Positions 13,201 through 28,200 of a DNA stretch of 64,000 nucleotides are shown here, piece by piece. The notes beneath the pieces were generated by a model, which made no database searches, was not told where the DNA came from, and saw only the letters and a program-made list of their open reading frames with translations. Source of the DNA: Diabrotica undecimpunctata (taxonomy: Eukaryota > Arthropoda > Insecta > Coleoptera > Chrysomelidae); contig NC_092804.1 in NCBI RefSeq assembly GCF_040954645.1, positions 146,329,108 through 146,393,107 of the forward strand, given 5' to 3'. Position numbers and translations under genes: made by a program. Position 1 is the stretch's first letter; every line of letters begins with the position of its first letter.

Positions 13201-16200
13201 ACCTCTATGCCAGCCAAAGATCACAAGAAAATTTACCGACACGAGTAAAGACTCTCATAAATCAGGGATCGGAGGTACTTTTACCCATTACTGTGTCAGA
13301 AGTAAGATCAGCTTTAAAGGAAATGAAGAGCCATCGATCTGGTGACGATGGACTCGTTATTGAGGCAATAAAAGCAGGAGGAGAAATTCTATTGAAATCA
13401 GTGGGCGAGCTGTTTAATGAATGCTTGCATGCGGGTACGATTCCTGGGGACTGGAGCAGTGCAGTGATAGTCTTGTTACACAAAAAAGGTGATATTACTA
13501 AATTAGAAAATTATAGACCCATCAGCCTCTTGACACATATGTATAAACTCTTTATGAAAATCTTAACAAGGAGACTAACACCTAAACTAGATTTCTATCA
13601 GCCCAAAGAACAGGCAGGCTTTAGGAGAGGATATGGCACAAATGACCATTTGCACACCATAAAGATCTTAATTGAAAAATGCATCGAGTACAACATACCA
13701 CTGGTTCTTGCATTTGTCGATTACGAGAAGGCTTTTTATACTGTAGAGTTTGAAACCGTACTGGAAGCACTAAATCAAAGCCGAATAGATTACAGGTACA
13801 CGTCACTAATCAAGGGCATCTACGGGAACGCTACATCAAGTATACGACTACACGAAGACACAGAAAAGTTCAGCTTAGGTCGAGGAGTAAGACAAGGAGA
13901 CAATGTTTCACCAAAATTGTTCACGGCAGCTCTAGAGTCAATATTTGAGAACACCCAATGGCAAGATATGGGCATCAATATAGATGGAGAAAGATTAAAT
14001 CATCTGAGGTTTGCAGATGATGTCGTATTAATCGCAGATAACTTACAGGATGCGGTTTCTATGCTGCATTCGCTTAAAAGTCTGTCTGAAAGAGCAGGAT
14101 TAAAGATAAACTTTGAGAAAACTAAACTTATGACAAATCTCGTAATGAGTGGAAATGTAACTATCGACAATAATACCATACAACAAACAGACACTTACAA
14201 ATATCTGGGACACGAGATCAAAATAAACAGAGACAATCAAACAAATGAAATACAGAGGCGAATAGGCCTGACATGGGCAGCATTTGGCAAACTAAGCCAT
14301 ATTCTAAAAAGTTCAATTCCCATGTGTCTCAAGCGAAAAGTTTATAACCAATGTGTTTTGCCTGTACAAACTTATGGAGCAGAGACTTTAACACTCACGC
14401 AGAAATCTGCGAATAAACTAAGAGTTACACAACGAGCCATGGAACGTGCAATGCTGAATGTGAGCCTCCGAGACCACATAACAAACCGACAAATCAGGCA
14501 AAGATCAGGAGTTCAAGACGTCATCGAAAGAACCACGAGACTTAAGTGGAACTGGGCAGGACACTTAGCCAGAACACAAGATGGACGATGGACAAGACGA
14601 ATTATGGAATGGAGGCCCAGAAATTATAAAAGAAGCCGAGGACGACCACCGACTAGATGGACCGACGACATAAAAAGAGTAGCGGGAAACTGGCTACAAG
14701 CGGCCCAGTGTAGAGAACACTGGAAAGAACTGAGGGAGGCCTATGTCCAGCAGTGGACGGGATTGGCTGATTGATGATGATTTATTATTATTTGGAGAAT
14801 GTGTTATTTCTTTTTCTCATAACCATGTATGTGAAATCTCTATAAATTTCACATGATTCTGTAAGAGTCCATTCCCCAACTATACAGCAATATTGAAAAC
14901 ACATAGCAGCAAAAGACTAGAATGCGAATGCATTTAACCATCCCAAACGCCATAACAATAATATTCGAAAGCACAAACTACACAATATTCTTTTCACAAT
15001 ATGGGAAAATATGCTTTAAATGTAAGAAACCAGGACGCATAATAGCAGCCTGCATCGAACCTACAAATATATCCTAGTTATATGCGATACAACAAACTCC
15101 ACTACATTCTACAACTTCTAATACCATAACTATAGCTGATTTGGTTGCACAAACTGCAACAGTAACTTTTTCTACGCAAAACTTTTCCCTTGCCAGTGCG
15201 ACTAGTCAATCTGAAATGTCGCTATCCAGCAAGCTCCATTTCCACCATCACATCAAAGCACTTTTTCCTAATCTACTGAGTCAGAATTACGCAATGTAAA
15301 TACATAAGTAACCGAAAACAAAGAAACGCATTTAAAACGCTCTATAAATGAAGTCATCTCTTCAGAAACTGGCACTTTACTTCAAGAAACTAACACTAAA
15401 ATTCACAAGAACTCTAAAGAAGCCCATGACAACTAAACTTGGAGAAACGCATTCGGATTTATCCATGATAGAATCCGCCAAAACTTTTACCAATAATCAC
15501 GAACCACCATTTGCACTGAACAGTGATCAATTAGCCCTCCTACTAGACAACACTGCCGACTTATCTAATCCCATAATCTCGATCAAGGATTTCACTTCTA
15601 ATTTGCTAGGCCTCACTCACATGTTAAAACAAAGCTACAGATTATCATTGCCGAAAACTGTCCAGACATAATCTTTCTTCTACAGAAATACGGTCCTAAA
15701 GAATCCACTTACTTCCGTGAAGACAGGATGGTTTTTAATCATGCTAGGTCAAGTGTTTTGAAAGCGGAATTGTTTGCAATCGCTTTGCAATGCAGCATCT
15801 GTATCCCAGCATCTGTATCCTTTAGAGAAGCTAATAAACCGAACTACAAATTGTCTAAGACAACAACATAACTCCTAAATATATATGGATCCCATCGCAT
15901 ATAGGAATTGTCGGCAATGAAGAGGCAGACAAAAGTGCTCGTGATGCAGCAACAAGTGCGAAATCTGAATTTGTGCGCAAGATTGTATCTCAAAAGATCT
16001 CAAAACCTTTTTTAAACAAAAAGTGATTTTTTAAACGCCGCTAATAACCTGTTGGAGGATGAGGCAACCTTGCTTAAAAAAACTGAAGGCTCTTCTGACA
16101 TTTTCTATTATGCAATGACAGCTGTCATTCTGATATTGACAAAGCTCGGAATTTCCAGTATCAATCGCCGTCACAGAATAATAAACAATCAGCATGCCCA

Positions 16201-19200
16201 CTTTCAAATTTACTAAATTATTAATCTCTAAAAATTTAAATTACAGTTCTGTCGTAGCTTGTCACAAATTTCTCAATCCGAGTCTATGTCACCTCTATGT
16301 TTCCGTTTAAAATATGGCTATCGCGTGCTGACACACTTCAAAGGCGGCATCTGAGAGTGGGCTGTCATTCATAATACTGCTGTCTTTTTTTAATCATTAT
16401 ATTGGAGATGGACAAGACGTCATCGTTTAAGGTTCTGTGTGAAAAAAGAGGTAACATAAACAATGATTTGTGCATTATGTCATACATGCGCAAAAATTCA
16501 CAGGACGTGCTATATTTTTGTCTAAATTATTATCTTTGTGGAAATTAGTTTTGTAATATATTTAATTATGTTTATTATTTTTTAGATGTTTAAAAAACAT
16601 TTGGAAGAAATGCCGGAACAAGAAGCCCTACTAAACAACACAGAATTGAATCTCATTTTCGGAAAACTTCCTTTCATCTACGAAACCCACATCAAGATGT
16701 TAGACGAGATACGATGGACTGCTGCGCATTGGAGTGAAGATCTATCTATCGGCAATATAGTCGTGAAATACTCCTCGGAACTACAGAGGGCCTATCCTCC
16801 TTTCATAAACTATTTCGAAGAAATGAAGGAAGTGTTGTGCCAGTGCGATCAAAATAAACCTAGGTTTCACGCTTTTTTGAAGGCGTGTCAAACTAGAGCG
16901 GAGTGCGGTAGACAGAGTTTGCAGGAGTTGATGATTAGGCCTGTACAGAGACTCGGTAGTATTAGTTTATTATTAAATGGTAAGTGTGTGTCATAATTTT
17001 TAGTTTAGTATTTGATGAACGGGCTTTTCTACTTTCTATAATAATTTCTATGAGTATTAATGAGAATAATAAATTCTAAGAGAAAAGTTCGTTATAAAAC
17101 GCATAGTAAGAACGAAAGTCAACGTTAATGTTACACTAGAATTTAACAAATGAAGAGAATCAAATAATACAAGAACAACTAATAAGAAATTTCGACCCCC
17201 TACTAAAGTGCCAAAGAAATTGTTCAATCAGATAGTGGAGGCAGGTAAAAACAAAAGACCTAATGTCTAAAAGAAGATTAATTGAAGAAGAACAAAATCC
17301 ATAAAATGTAGACTTTCGTGGTCGGTATTTTGTAGCCTTATTTCGTTCACTTTCATCCGTGAATGAATGGTTACGACCGTTGCCACATCGCCTTTGATAA
17401 TGTTGCAGTTACAGACGAGACGCCAGGAAGAATCAAGGGCCTCTACGAACGAGGTAATGTAGAGGTCTTGCCCATATAAAAAATCTTTCTGCTTGTCCCA
17501 TTTGAAAGAATAGTATTAAATACCATGTTAAACGTTCAGTTCTGCGCGTTCCTTCGCTGCATATGCTTTATAACTTCTTTTATTATACCGTTACATGTTT
17601 TCTGTTGCAGACATTCTAAAAAATACTCCAAAGACAAATCCTGATCATTCTGCATTAGAACAAGCGCTAGCAGTTTTAAGGGAGGTGATGACTCACATAA
17701 ATGAAGACAAAAGAAAAGCTGAAGGCCAAGTTACTTTATTTAATATTTTTAACGATATAGATAATTGTCCGGTAAGTGAAAATGATCAAAGTCAAGCAAA
17801 AACAAAGAGATAGTAATCGTCAGCTAGGAAGAACCAAAGCCGTGCAGCTTTAATATATTTAAATGTCGCCTAGAAGCCCTTGATACCTGATATTTAATGG
17901 ACTCGTATGTTTGTTCTTTCTAGCTGCCGGGAACTATAAAATTTTGTCTTTTTATAATAGATATTTTTTGTTTTTGTCCCGAAAATTAAGGTGATAATCA
18001 TTTAAACTACAGAGATAAAATAATTATTCTATTCATATTTAAAAGTTCGTTGAAATACATTGTCTCTACGTGCTGTGAGATTATGCTGTCATAAGAGTAA
18101 AAATAGAATATATATTTAACACGCCAATAAAAAGAGAGATAATCTTTGGTAGTAACCCAAAATCAGAAAACCTAAATATAATAGTACCCCTCTAAGTAAT
18201 AATAATTGTTCGATAAATTTTGTCGTGCGATAAGAAAAGCATGATTTTATGGTTTTATGGTACGCTGTCAAGGCTACTATTATTTCTTCCTTCGATGAAA
18301 AGCGTTTCACACGCATGTGTTTTCGATATGCGGTAAGCTAAATCTAGCGAATAAGGTGGTTGTTGCAAGAATTCGTACTGTAATTGGGTTATTTTGGGGA
18401 TGGTTTTTTGAGCGCCATGAGAGGATATGGTATGTTGATGAAAATGTATGTTTTCTGTAGATCAGGTCTTTTCAGCTGCAATCCAGTTTACGCTAAGAAT
18501 ACGACAATAATCTTATTAATTTGTTAAAACTGGTTATTTGTATTCCAAAACACTTCCTTGGCCTACTTCTGGACTCCTTGTTTTGGAGTCTAAGTACCGG
18601 TTTCATATCACTATTTCACGCTTTGTTTTTATAGACCATATCGTGTCATTGACAATGATCGAATGCGTTTTGTTTCATTAGTAGCGAATGCGGCGCCCAT
18701 TGTTCACACAACTTTCTGAAAGCCAAGCGTCACCCAAAATAGAAAACTAGCTTCTTTTCTTCTTTCAGTACCGTATAGATTTAGGCTTTAGTAGTCTCCA
18801 CTTTAGTAGTCTTCATGACATTTATCGATATGTTTCTCCATCTTGAGCAACATATAGAATTCTATGAGCAACATATCTGATGATAGACCAGTCCAATGAC
18901 GAAGATTTCAGAGCAATGAGTATTTCTTCGTGCCTATTCCTGTCTGTCAGTGTCGTATGTCATTCCGTTAAGTATTAACTACAGTATCGAATATATGCTA
19001 ACGCCTATATACCTTAAATATTCAATTTTTTTTCTTTCTCGCCCTATTCTGTTTAAAACTTCTGTTTGAAATGTGTTGAAAACATGATGTTTTGAGCATT
19101 CCACGAAAAGACTAGTAGTCCAAGATCCCAGAGCGATCAGACATAACTTATTTTCACACAGATGAAAACTTAGAGTCTGAGTAGCGTCTCGTGTGCTTTG

Positions 19201-22200
19201 AATACCTGCGTATTTATGAAACTTGCTGAGTGACACCTGGGCAGGTACCAGTTGAGAAAGGTAACTAAAAATAAGAGCTATTTAACTTAAATTTACATAA
19301 CTGATTTTTATACATATTTTGTAGAATATTATTTTGAAAATACTGTAATAAGTGTCAGACACTTGTCATGGACCAGAACTTTTGTCAGACGCTTTAAAGC
19401 TCCACTAAAATTAAATGAACTTTACTTACTTTTACATGTCTGATTTTTACATAGAGATGCAAAAATATTTAATCGGATCGAAAACAGTAAGTATTCTTAA
19501 TGTATTTGAATTTTTTACGCTGAGGCTCATGCGCACAGCACTCTCGCCCTCATACTTCTGGTTAACTAATTTTTCAACTAAGTTTCATAAATACGCAGGT
19601 ATTCAAAGCACACGAGACGCTAATCAGACTCTAAGGTTTCATCTGTGTGAAAATAAGTTATGTCTGATCGCTCTGGGATCTTACTCTATACATCTCAAAG
19701 GCTTCTAACTTATTCATCATATTCATTTTCATAATCCCGTTTTCACATACGTCTAGTATAGTACACATGACATTTTAGGAACTTAATTCTAAGTTGTAGG
19801 TTTAGCTGAGAATTGCAGAGTATAGCTCCAAGGTTCATATATGTTTTTTATTATGATGTAATGTTTCGTTCATCTAACATTCTCAATAGTTCTTCTTTTC
19901 GTATAGACATGACTCGGTCTGTTTTTCAATATGCCTCCAGTAAGTTGCCGTTCTATTGTTTTCGTGGTCTTCCCACTGATCGTCTTCCTATTGGGAAACC
20001 GTCTGTCGCCGTCTTTATTTGTTTTCATTTGGCTTATATGATCGTTCCATTCTACTCTTTTTTTTACCCAATCCTTGATGTTCTCCACTTTGCATCACCG
20101 TCTTACGTCTGTATTTCTAGCTCTATTCTGTACTTTTAGCTCTGTCCCATAGTGTCTTACTATCGATTTTTTTATCTCTGCTGTTTCTAGCATTATTTTT
20201 GTCTTGTCTGTGTCAGGTCGTGTTTCTGTAGGGTATGTCATTATTGGTCTGATAACTGTTTTGTAAATTCTGCCTTTAATTTCTTTCCTGATATTGTTTC
20301 CATATTGTTTCATTCAACAACCTGTGGCTCTGTTTACTCTATTCACTCGATCTTCCACTTCTGTTTCGAGCTTTCCATAGCCAGATGGTGTGATGTCTAG
20401 ATATTTAAACCCCACCATTTGTTCTGTTATCTGACATTCCAGCTCCAATTAACATCTTAGTAGATGTACTGTTATAACCATGCATTTTGTCTTTTTTCAG
20501 TTTCATACGTCTTATTTACTAACCACAAGTAGCTTTGTCTTTAATGTATTGATTAAGTCTATGATTAAGCTATGATCTCTGTGTCATCTGCATATCTAAT
20601 GTTGTTGATAGTTTCTCCTTTAATTCGAATTCCACATTGCTCTTTAACGATTTCGTTAAACATTATTTCTGATAACTCGTTAAACAAAGTTAGTGATAAC
20701 ACACATTCCTGTCTAACTCCTGTTTGACTGAAAATTTTATCATTTGAGTCAGTCAAGTCTTCCCTGATAAACCTTAAAGTTGAAATACGTAGAAGAATGG
20801 TGAGAGATTCGAATTGAATCGAAATGAAACCAATCTATATTTATTTTGAAAATTTTATCGTCTCTTTCAAGTCTCCCATAACAGGATTTTATTGGCAACA
20901 GATTTCCAATATAAATTTGTACAAGCCTTATATATCTATCATGTATTCCCATCATCTCTAGATATGCAAACAGCTTATTGCGTTAGAATATATCAAACGC
21001 CTTTTAAAAATCTATAAAGCAAACGTAAATTGGTTTCTGTACTTTCCATGTAGTAGACGGCCGTAGCTCACCGGTTAAAATACTGTAATTCTAAGCCAGA
21101 GCGCACGAGTCATGATTCTCAGCACCAACGACATTTACTTTTCTAAAAGTGATACGGACCGTTCAGCGTGACTCGGTGGGCACGTAAACCCGTCAGTCCT
21201 TCTGGGCTAGTGTGCATCGACACTAGTTACCCAAAAGAGGAAGAAAGTTACCGGATCTCCACGGCAAAAATGCCATATGATATATTATTATGTATTTTCC
21301 ATGATCTTTGGAGTGATGATACATTGACAATAAAGCTTCCCTCGTTCCTAATCCATTTCTGAAACCGAATTATTAGTTTTTTTATTGTTTCTTTTTGATT
21401 TTGATTTTTTTTTAATTCTATGGATAATTATCTTGAAATCAGGAGTGACTCATCATGAAACAAAGTAGTCTGAATTGTGTACATGCTGATGTATTAGGTT
21501 TTTTGGAAGCAGGATAAATATAGACTCCATCCATATTTGTGGACTTATTCCAGTTTCGTAAATGTACTTATAAATGCTTGTTAGAAACTGACTTCATTTG
21601 CGGCAAAATACAATAATTGCATACGAAAGCTGCACTCTTCACATTTAAAACGGATTTTGATTTTTGTCGATAGGATGCTCTGATCAAAAGATATTGATTT
21701 TTTACCGTTAAGTTGATACAAATTTTATTTACACTGATCTAGCGCGCGTAACTTTTAACAAAAAAGTGTGAATGGGGCGTTGGAGGCCAATGTAACAAAA
21801 ATGTGTATGTGTAATGTAACAAAAGTATTTGGGATAATGTAACAAATTACAACAGAGCGCCAATGTAACAAAAAACAAATAAATTAAAGCTGGCTAGCAG
21901 AATGTGCCGGAGAGTGACTACTTGACAATCAAAAGAGGATTCGGCCAATTTGCATGCCCTACAGAGACCGTAAAATGAGAAAATGAATGACAATGTAATA
22001 AAAATATATATATGAATGATGTTAATGAAAGTGATAGACTATAGAAGTCGCTCTAAGATGTGATTGGGCTCCAGGAAACTATTAACATATACCTTCCAAG
22101 GTATCTTGTAAAGCTGTATACCCCTATTGCTGAAATGAAAAGGAAAACAGGTATTAATTGAAAGATTTAGTCTTCACAACAAATTTAATACCTATCCAAA

Positions 22201-25200
22201 TATATACAGTGTAATACTTTATGTGCTACCCACCACCATTTATGTCCAGTTAACCTAGTTACTTGTGTACTAAAAAAAATTCCCTGGTTATACACAATTG
22301 ATCCTTGATGATCTGAATTTACAAATAATAAAATATAAAAAATTTAATGACTCTACCTAAAAAGGTAATTTACTTGCCTACTAGAGATGTAACTCTGTAC
22401 TTTGGCTTTCAATTATATGTATGTATAAAGTAATAAGGACACTATCCTGAAGGGATAGATGCCCAAAGGTTTAAAAATGAAATAATAAAATATCAATAAC
22501 GAACTCTCTGATTAACTGTGTACACATAAAACCGTACAACCGAGTTGATAGGGAGGATTTAAAACCTCAACCTGTAATTGACACTTAGTCCTTAAATATT
22601 ATTTAGTATTATTTAAAAAAATGACGGGTCTTTATTATTAAATAAAATAGTACGATTTATGGTTGAAAAAAAATATTATAAAAAAGATTATTAAAATTGA
22701 TGAATAAAACTTAATAAAACTGAACAATATTCCACACTCTAAATAACTTCTTTCCGGCTGGTTCCCCGAAGTTGACCGGGAATAGTCTTATAAAGATCTG
22801 GACCTCTGAAGGAACAGCTAAGGGTGACGGCAAAGGTTCAAACCCAGTAGGGAACAACTCGATTCCTTTTTTATTCAATAAACCCCAACAAAAATAAAAA
22901 TGAAGAATCCTTGACTCTGGATTTTAACTTCTTTAGTAGGCTTAAAAGAACACTTGTGTTAGAGTTCCTTCTTACTTTTAATAAAAAGTAGGGAAAAACA
23001 CAAGGTTTTTAATCTTGAAAGATAGTAAATAAAAAGTAGGGAAAAACACAAGGTTTTTAATCTTGAAAGATAGTACAAAAAGTTACTGGGAAGCTTGTAT
23101 GAAAGCAAATAGCTTTAATGATTTTGTAAATAATGTGACCTGTATGGTTTGACAATATTTTATTTAAAATGGATTGATTAAATAGATAATTTTAACGAAA
23201 AGCAGGCTCTGGATATATTTTAGAATATAAAAGACCGGTATGACGCAGAATATTTTTATAGATAGTCTTAATAGAAAATAGATAAACATAATACACGGTA
23301 CTGTTGTTCGTCTGTTTAATTTTTTTTTTAGATAGTTTTACAGATATATAATTATGTTTTTTAAGGCCGGAAAGTAAAATATAAAATTGATATGATGAAT
23401 AATGTGAGAAATGACAGATAGATATATCAACTATCAAAGGAAAAATGACGATATTATAGAAATCAAAATGGCTGATGGTTTTTATACGTTTTATTGATCA
23501 TTGGATCCACTTACCGGCTAAGAGTGGCTACAAATCAAACGGTATACACAACAAAACAACTAAAACTTTTTCTTGTTCCCAAAAAAAAATACTATTCTTA
23601 AAACAAATTTAGCACTGCTCCAAACCGCCTACTTTTTAGTTAACCTTCTCTTCCCCGAATTTAAAACCAGAGTGAGCGCTAATTGCTAGCCGGATAAGCA
23701 TGTCTGCCAAACCTGTCGCTTGGAGTCGCTGTTTAATACCAACTTAGAAATTAAAAATTAGGAAATATTAATGGAATATGCATTTAAAAAATTTATTGAA
23801 GTGACGGACTCGTTGTAAACTGACATTCAAAATCACCGGTCGCTTCAAGCGTTGGTTTTGAGAGAACGGTTCATTCTACACAAAAAGTTCTAATAAATAT
23901 TTTTGTTCAAAATTATCTCAGCTACATTTTTTATTTGAAATATATTTTTTCTAGAGCATATATATTCCTGGTAAATTGATTTTGTTCCATTTTTACCCCC
24001 CTACGAGGGTGTTTTAGAGGGTAGCCAATCGGCTAAAGTGGTAAACTTTTTTGCATCTTTTTTGGGGTCCCAAAATTGATATTTATTGGGGATGTATTGA
24101 TATAATTGATATTTTCGGCAAAATTCAGCTTGTTCATATGATTTTTAGAGGTTAAATCTCTGACGACTGGACTAATATAGGTTAATATACACTTGTTACC
24201 AACAATTAAAAAATTAATTTGGATTCTGACTACTTATATATAATTTTGCCAACATATAGTCAATATGATCTCACATCAGCATCTATTTCATCGTTTAATT
24301 TATATAACTATCTAATATTACACACAACCAAACTTATATGGAATCATCTGATATTTCTTATTATTTTAATCGAATTTAAAAAGACCAACCTACGAAGTCA
24401 AAGAATGTTTATTTTAAAGCAATTTAATCACCAATACATAAAAATTAAAGAAACCCATACATTTTTAAATTATAAAATTAAAATTATTCGTTTTAAAGTC
24501 AATACCATACAAAATTTGAATGTACAAGGAATAATGTTTAAATTGTTTTTATTTATATACGTTTTTTTAGTAGTCGGTTTTACTAACTCTAGACCTTATG
24601 CAAGCTCCAATTCGCGTGGGAATGCTGCTGAATAAATTGCCAAGATTTTATTGTGGTATGTTGTTTCCTTTCTTCAAGAGCAGCTTGTACTAGCTGTACG
24701 GTGTTTTGTGAATTATGCCGGCAAGGTCTAATTATTTTTTTTAAGCATATCCCACAAGTGCTCTATAGAGTTAAGGTCGGGTTAGCAAGCAGGCCACTAC
24801 AAAAAAGTGATATCTTCTACTTTAAGGAAGTCTGTGACTCTGCTGGTATATGGAGGTGCATTATCATGCATGGAATTTAATTTTTTTCCACTTCACGTTT
24901 ACAGAGTCCAACTACAGGTTCTAGAACCAAATCAACATACCTAAATTAAAGGAGTTTTTTCACTGACCATATTACTTCTCCAGAACATAACACTTCCTCC
25001 TTTATATCTGTGAACAGATCTGGCTGTTTCCTTTCTTGCTTGTCTTCCTCGCTTTCTAAGTACACGAATTCATCGGTTATATGATTTTACACAAATCCTG
25101 GTTTCATCTGAAAATAGTGCATTTTGCCAATTTCCAATGTTCCAGTTTTGGTATTGAAGACACCAAATTAGGCGATCAATCTCGTACTGCCTGGTTAACT

Positions 25201-28200
25201 CGGGAACCCGTAAATGTCTACTGCTGTATAGTCTTTGGGCACGAAGTCTTCTTATCGTTTCCACTAAAACACTTCTGTACCTTCCAAAACAGCTGCTTTT
25301 GGATTGCGGGTGAAAAAGTGTTGGGTCTCTTCTAGCTACTTGGAAAATTAAACGATCGTGGCAAGCCATTGGTACTTTTTGCCGACTTTATCTTTGTCTA
25401 TTCTTAAGCGTTCCTAATTCCTGATACCTAGCATAGGTTTTTAATACGACATATGTTACGCCTACCACTGCAGCTATGTTCCTCTGAGACATTCCCGGCT
25501 CCACAACACCAGTAATATTTCCCCTTTGCACATCAGTTAACCCCACATCATATTTTCGTTTTTGAAAGCAAAAGTTAGTTTATTTTTATTTTCGTTCAAT
25601 TTACAACTAAAACAAATATTCTATACCGTAACGGGCTGTGTTATCTGTTTTATTGGTTTGTTTATTTTCAATAAAAACCTTTATTCTTCGCAACCATAAC
25701 AAGTTTTTTCAAAAGAAATAAATATTTATTTGAAATACATGGTGATTCCATATAAGTTTGGTTGTGTGTATTGATCTTTTAAATATGCAAAAATTAAATT
25801 TGGTTTTATACATTTTAGCCCGATATTGTATCGTCACATCGAAATTTTGTTGCCAAGGCCGAAGTAGTTCAGTTATCATCTTCCGAAGGTCTGGCTAGTA
25901 AAGGAAACAATTTAGTACTTTTTCTCTTCTCCGATCAGTTGGAGGTGTGTAAGAAGAAATCAAAAGCCTTTAATAGTTTAAAGAGTCCATCAACAGTAAC
26001 AACGGCAGGAGGTTAGTAGTTTTCATTTATAACTCGAATGTAAAAATGAAGTCATACGAAATAGACCTGCAAATAATTAATTATTTAATTAAAGAATGTG
26101 AAGAAAGAATGGATGTATTTTTGTAATTTGTTAAATTCTAATTATCTTTGTTCCTCAAGGTATTTTTTACTTAACAGAGTGTAGTAGGTCTCACATTTTT
26201 GTTTATATTTTATTGATTTGATGAACAGCATCTTTTTTTTTTTGACAAAGAATTCCACAATAAGACACCGACCGCATAATTTAATTTTCATTATTACAAC
26301 TCGGGTAACTAATATTGGGAAAAACCCTACTATAGTTTGGTACAGAAAAATAACTAGTATTGGGAAAAACAGTTCTATTCTATTCAAAGTTCTATTGGTC
26401 AAATATAATTATTATCTACTATACAATATCTTAATTACCTCTTTTTCATTTTTAGTTGGTGGATCTTTACAAAATAGGCAGCTTATTAAACCGTACAAAC
26501 ACATAAGGCTAATGGCTCTTAATACTATTAAACGAGTAATAGACATTAAAGAGACGGATGAATGTCAGAAGGTGTTTAGTTTAGTTTGTAGGAATAACGA
26601 TGATCTAAAAGAAAAACTTTATTCGTTTGCGATGGCGGACGAAGAGGCTGACAAAGTTCAGTTTTTGAAAACGTTAACGCGACAGATGGCGAACAATGCG
26701 TGTACAGCAGACGCCGTAAGTTTAATTTTTAATACATGTAATATTTTATCTATTCACCAATGTAGGAAAGACTTGTTTATAATTTTCTACAGTTTGAATA
26801 AACAAATTTTGAACAAACAAACTATAAGACTTGAAGATTTCAAAGTCATTTGACTTTACTGCGGTTTGAATGACATTTTGTGTATTTTATAAAAAAAATT
26901 TTTTATACAGTTCAGAATTGTCACGAATTATCCAGCACATCTTTCACAGTAGTTCTGGTGGCAAGAACAAATTGATTTATAATTAGATGTACTTACGATG
27001 TTTGGAATATGTAGTGCTTTGACTTTTGTCTAGAATCCTGACCTATTCTAACGTATGTCCCCTAAAGTTTTCGGAAAATTTTATTACCAAAACGCTATAT
27101 TGTAAGAATTTTTAGTGCTCAAAATATTTCTGTGTCAACGATTTACTAGACAGTTACAGAGTGTGAAAATGGTATACCATGCCTTAATTTGTGCAAAAGT
27201 GGAAGACCAACAGTTTTCACTCCTGTTAGGGAACAGAGATTAATTCAGAGTATCAAGAACCAATTAGGAAAGTCTTTGCGAAATGTTGGCCGAAGATATA
27301 CTGTTTCACGAATGACTGTAAGTAAAACAATTTCTAGAAATAATTTAAAACGATATAAAAGAAAAAAAGCTCCTAAGTACACACCAGCCCAATTAGAAAA
27401 AATGTCTAGATGTTGCCGTGCATTAAGACGTGTTCATTTTCCTGGTAAAATTCTCATTATTGATGATAAAAAGTATTTTACTGTATCCAATTCCGAAATG
27501 AAGGGCAACGACGGATTTTATACACGCAATGTACAAGATGCACCGTACGAAGTTAGGTTTAAAGGAAAAGTGAAATTTGTCGATAATATTTTGGTATGGT
27601 GTGCCATCTCAGAAGCTAGTGTTTCACAGCTGTTTGTTGGGCGTGTTCGCGATGAAGCTCTCAATGCTGACAATTATGTTGACAGGTGTCTTACAGAGCT
27701 TGTTCAATTTATAAATACTCATCACTCCAATGATCACCCCAATTGCATATGTAAGACCAAAATTACGTGCCATCGAAGATCACGGACCTCTTTCTGTTCT
27801 ATAAAATACATCATAAACCTTAATAATTAGACTTAATTTCCTGTATTTAGTTAATAAAATAAACTTAATTTACAATTAGAAAATACATATTTATTTTTTC
27901 CGAAAACTTTAGGGATATGCATTATTTATTGATCAGACGTAGTTACAGGCAGTTCCAAAAATCTTATAGATAATTTTTTTAAACCGTTTATCTACAAAAA
28001 AGTGGTGCAGTAGGCGCGAAGCTTCATGCTATGTTTTCTGTATTTTTAAATTTTAAGTAATATTTTTAAAAATGAACTGAAGAAAAGTTATTATTTATTT
28101 ATTATTTTTTCATTTACCATTTAAATTGTCGCTTCCAAAATAATAGTTAAGGGTCACATGAAAAGTCACGTAAGTGTGACATTACAGATTTAAAGATAGG

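Noticed and set aside
21059..21130. Possible tRNA gene
   Set aside because: The A box is good, but the B box, stems and acceptor end do not form a tRNA, and the unit has SINE length and a target duplication.
22839..22849. GGTTCAAACCC as a pol III B box
   Set aside because: No A box at proper spacing and no tRNA-like fold; left as unassigned.
23639..23650. TTAACCTTC string resembling the piggyBac end at 53481
   Set aside because: Nine bases without a partner or transposase nearby; likely chance.
24219..24635. 138-codon + strand ORF
   Set aside because: It overlaps the left TIR and 3' coding part of the minus-strand Tc1 element and has an AT-driven composition.
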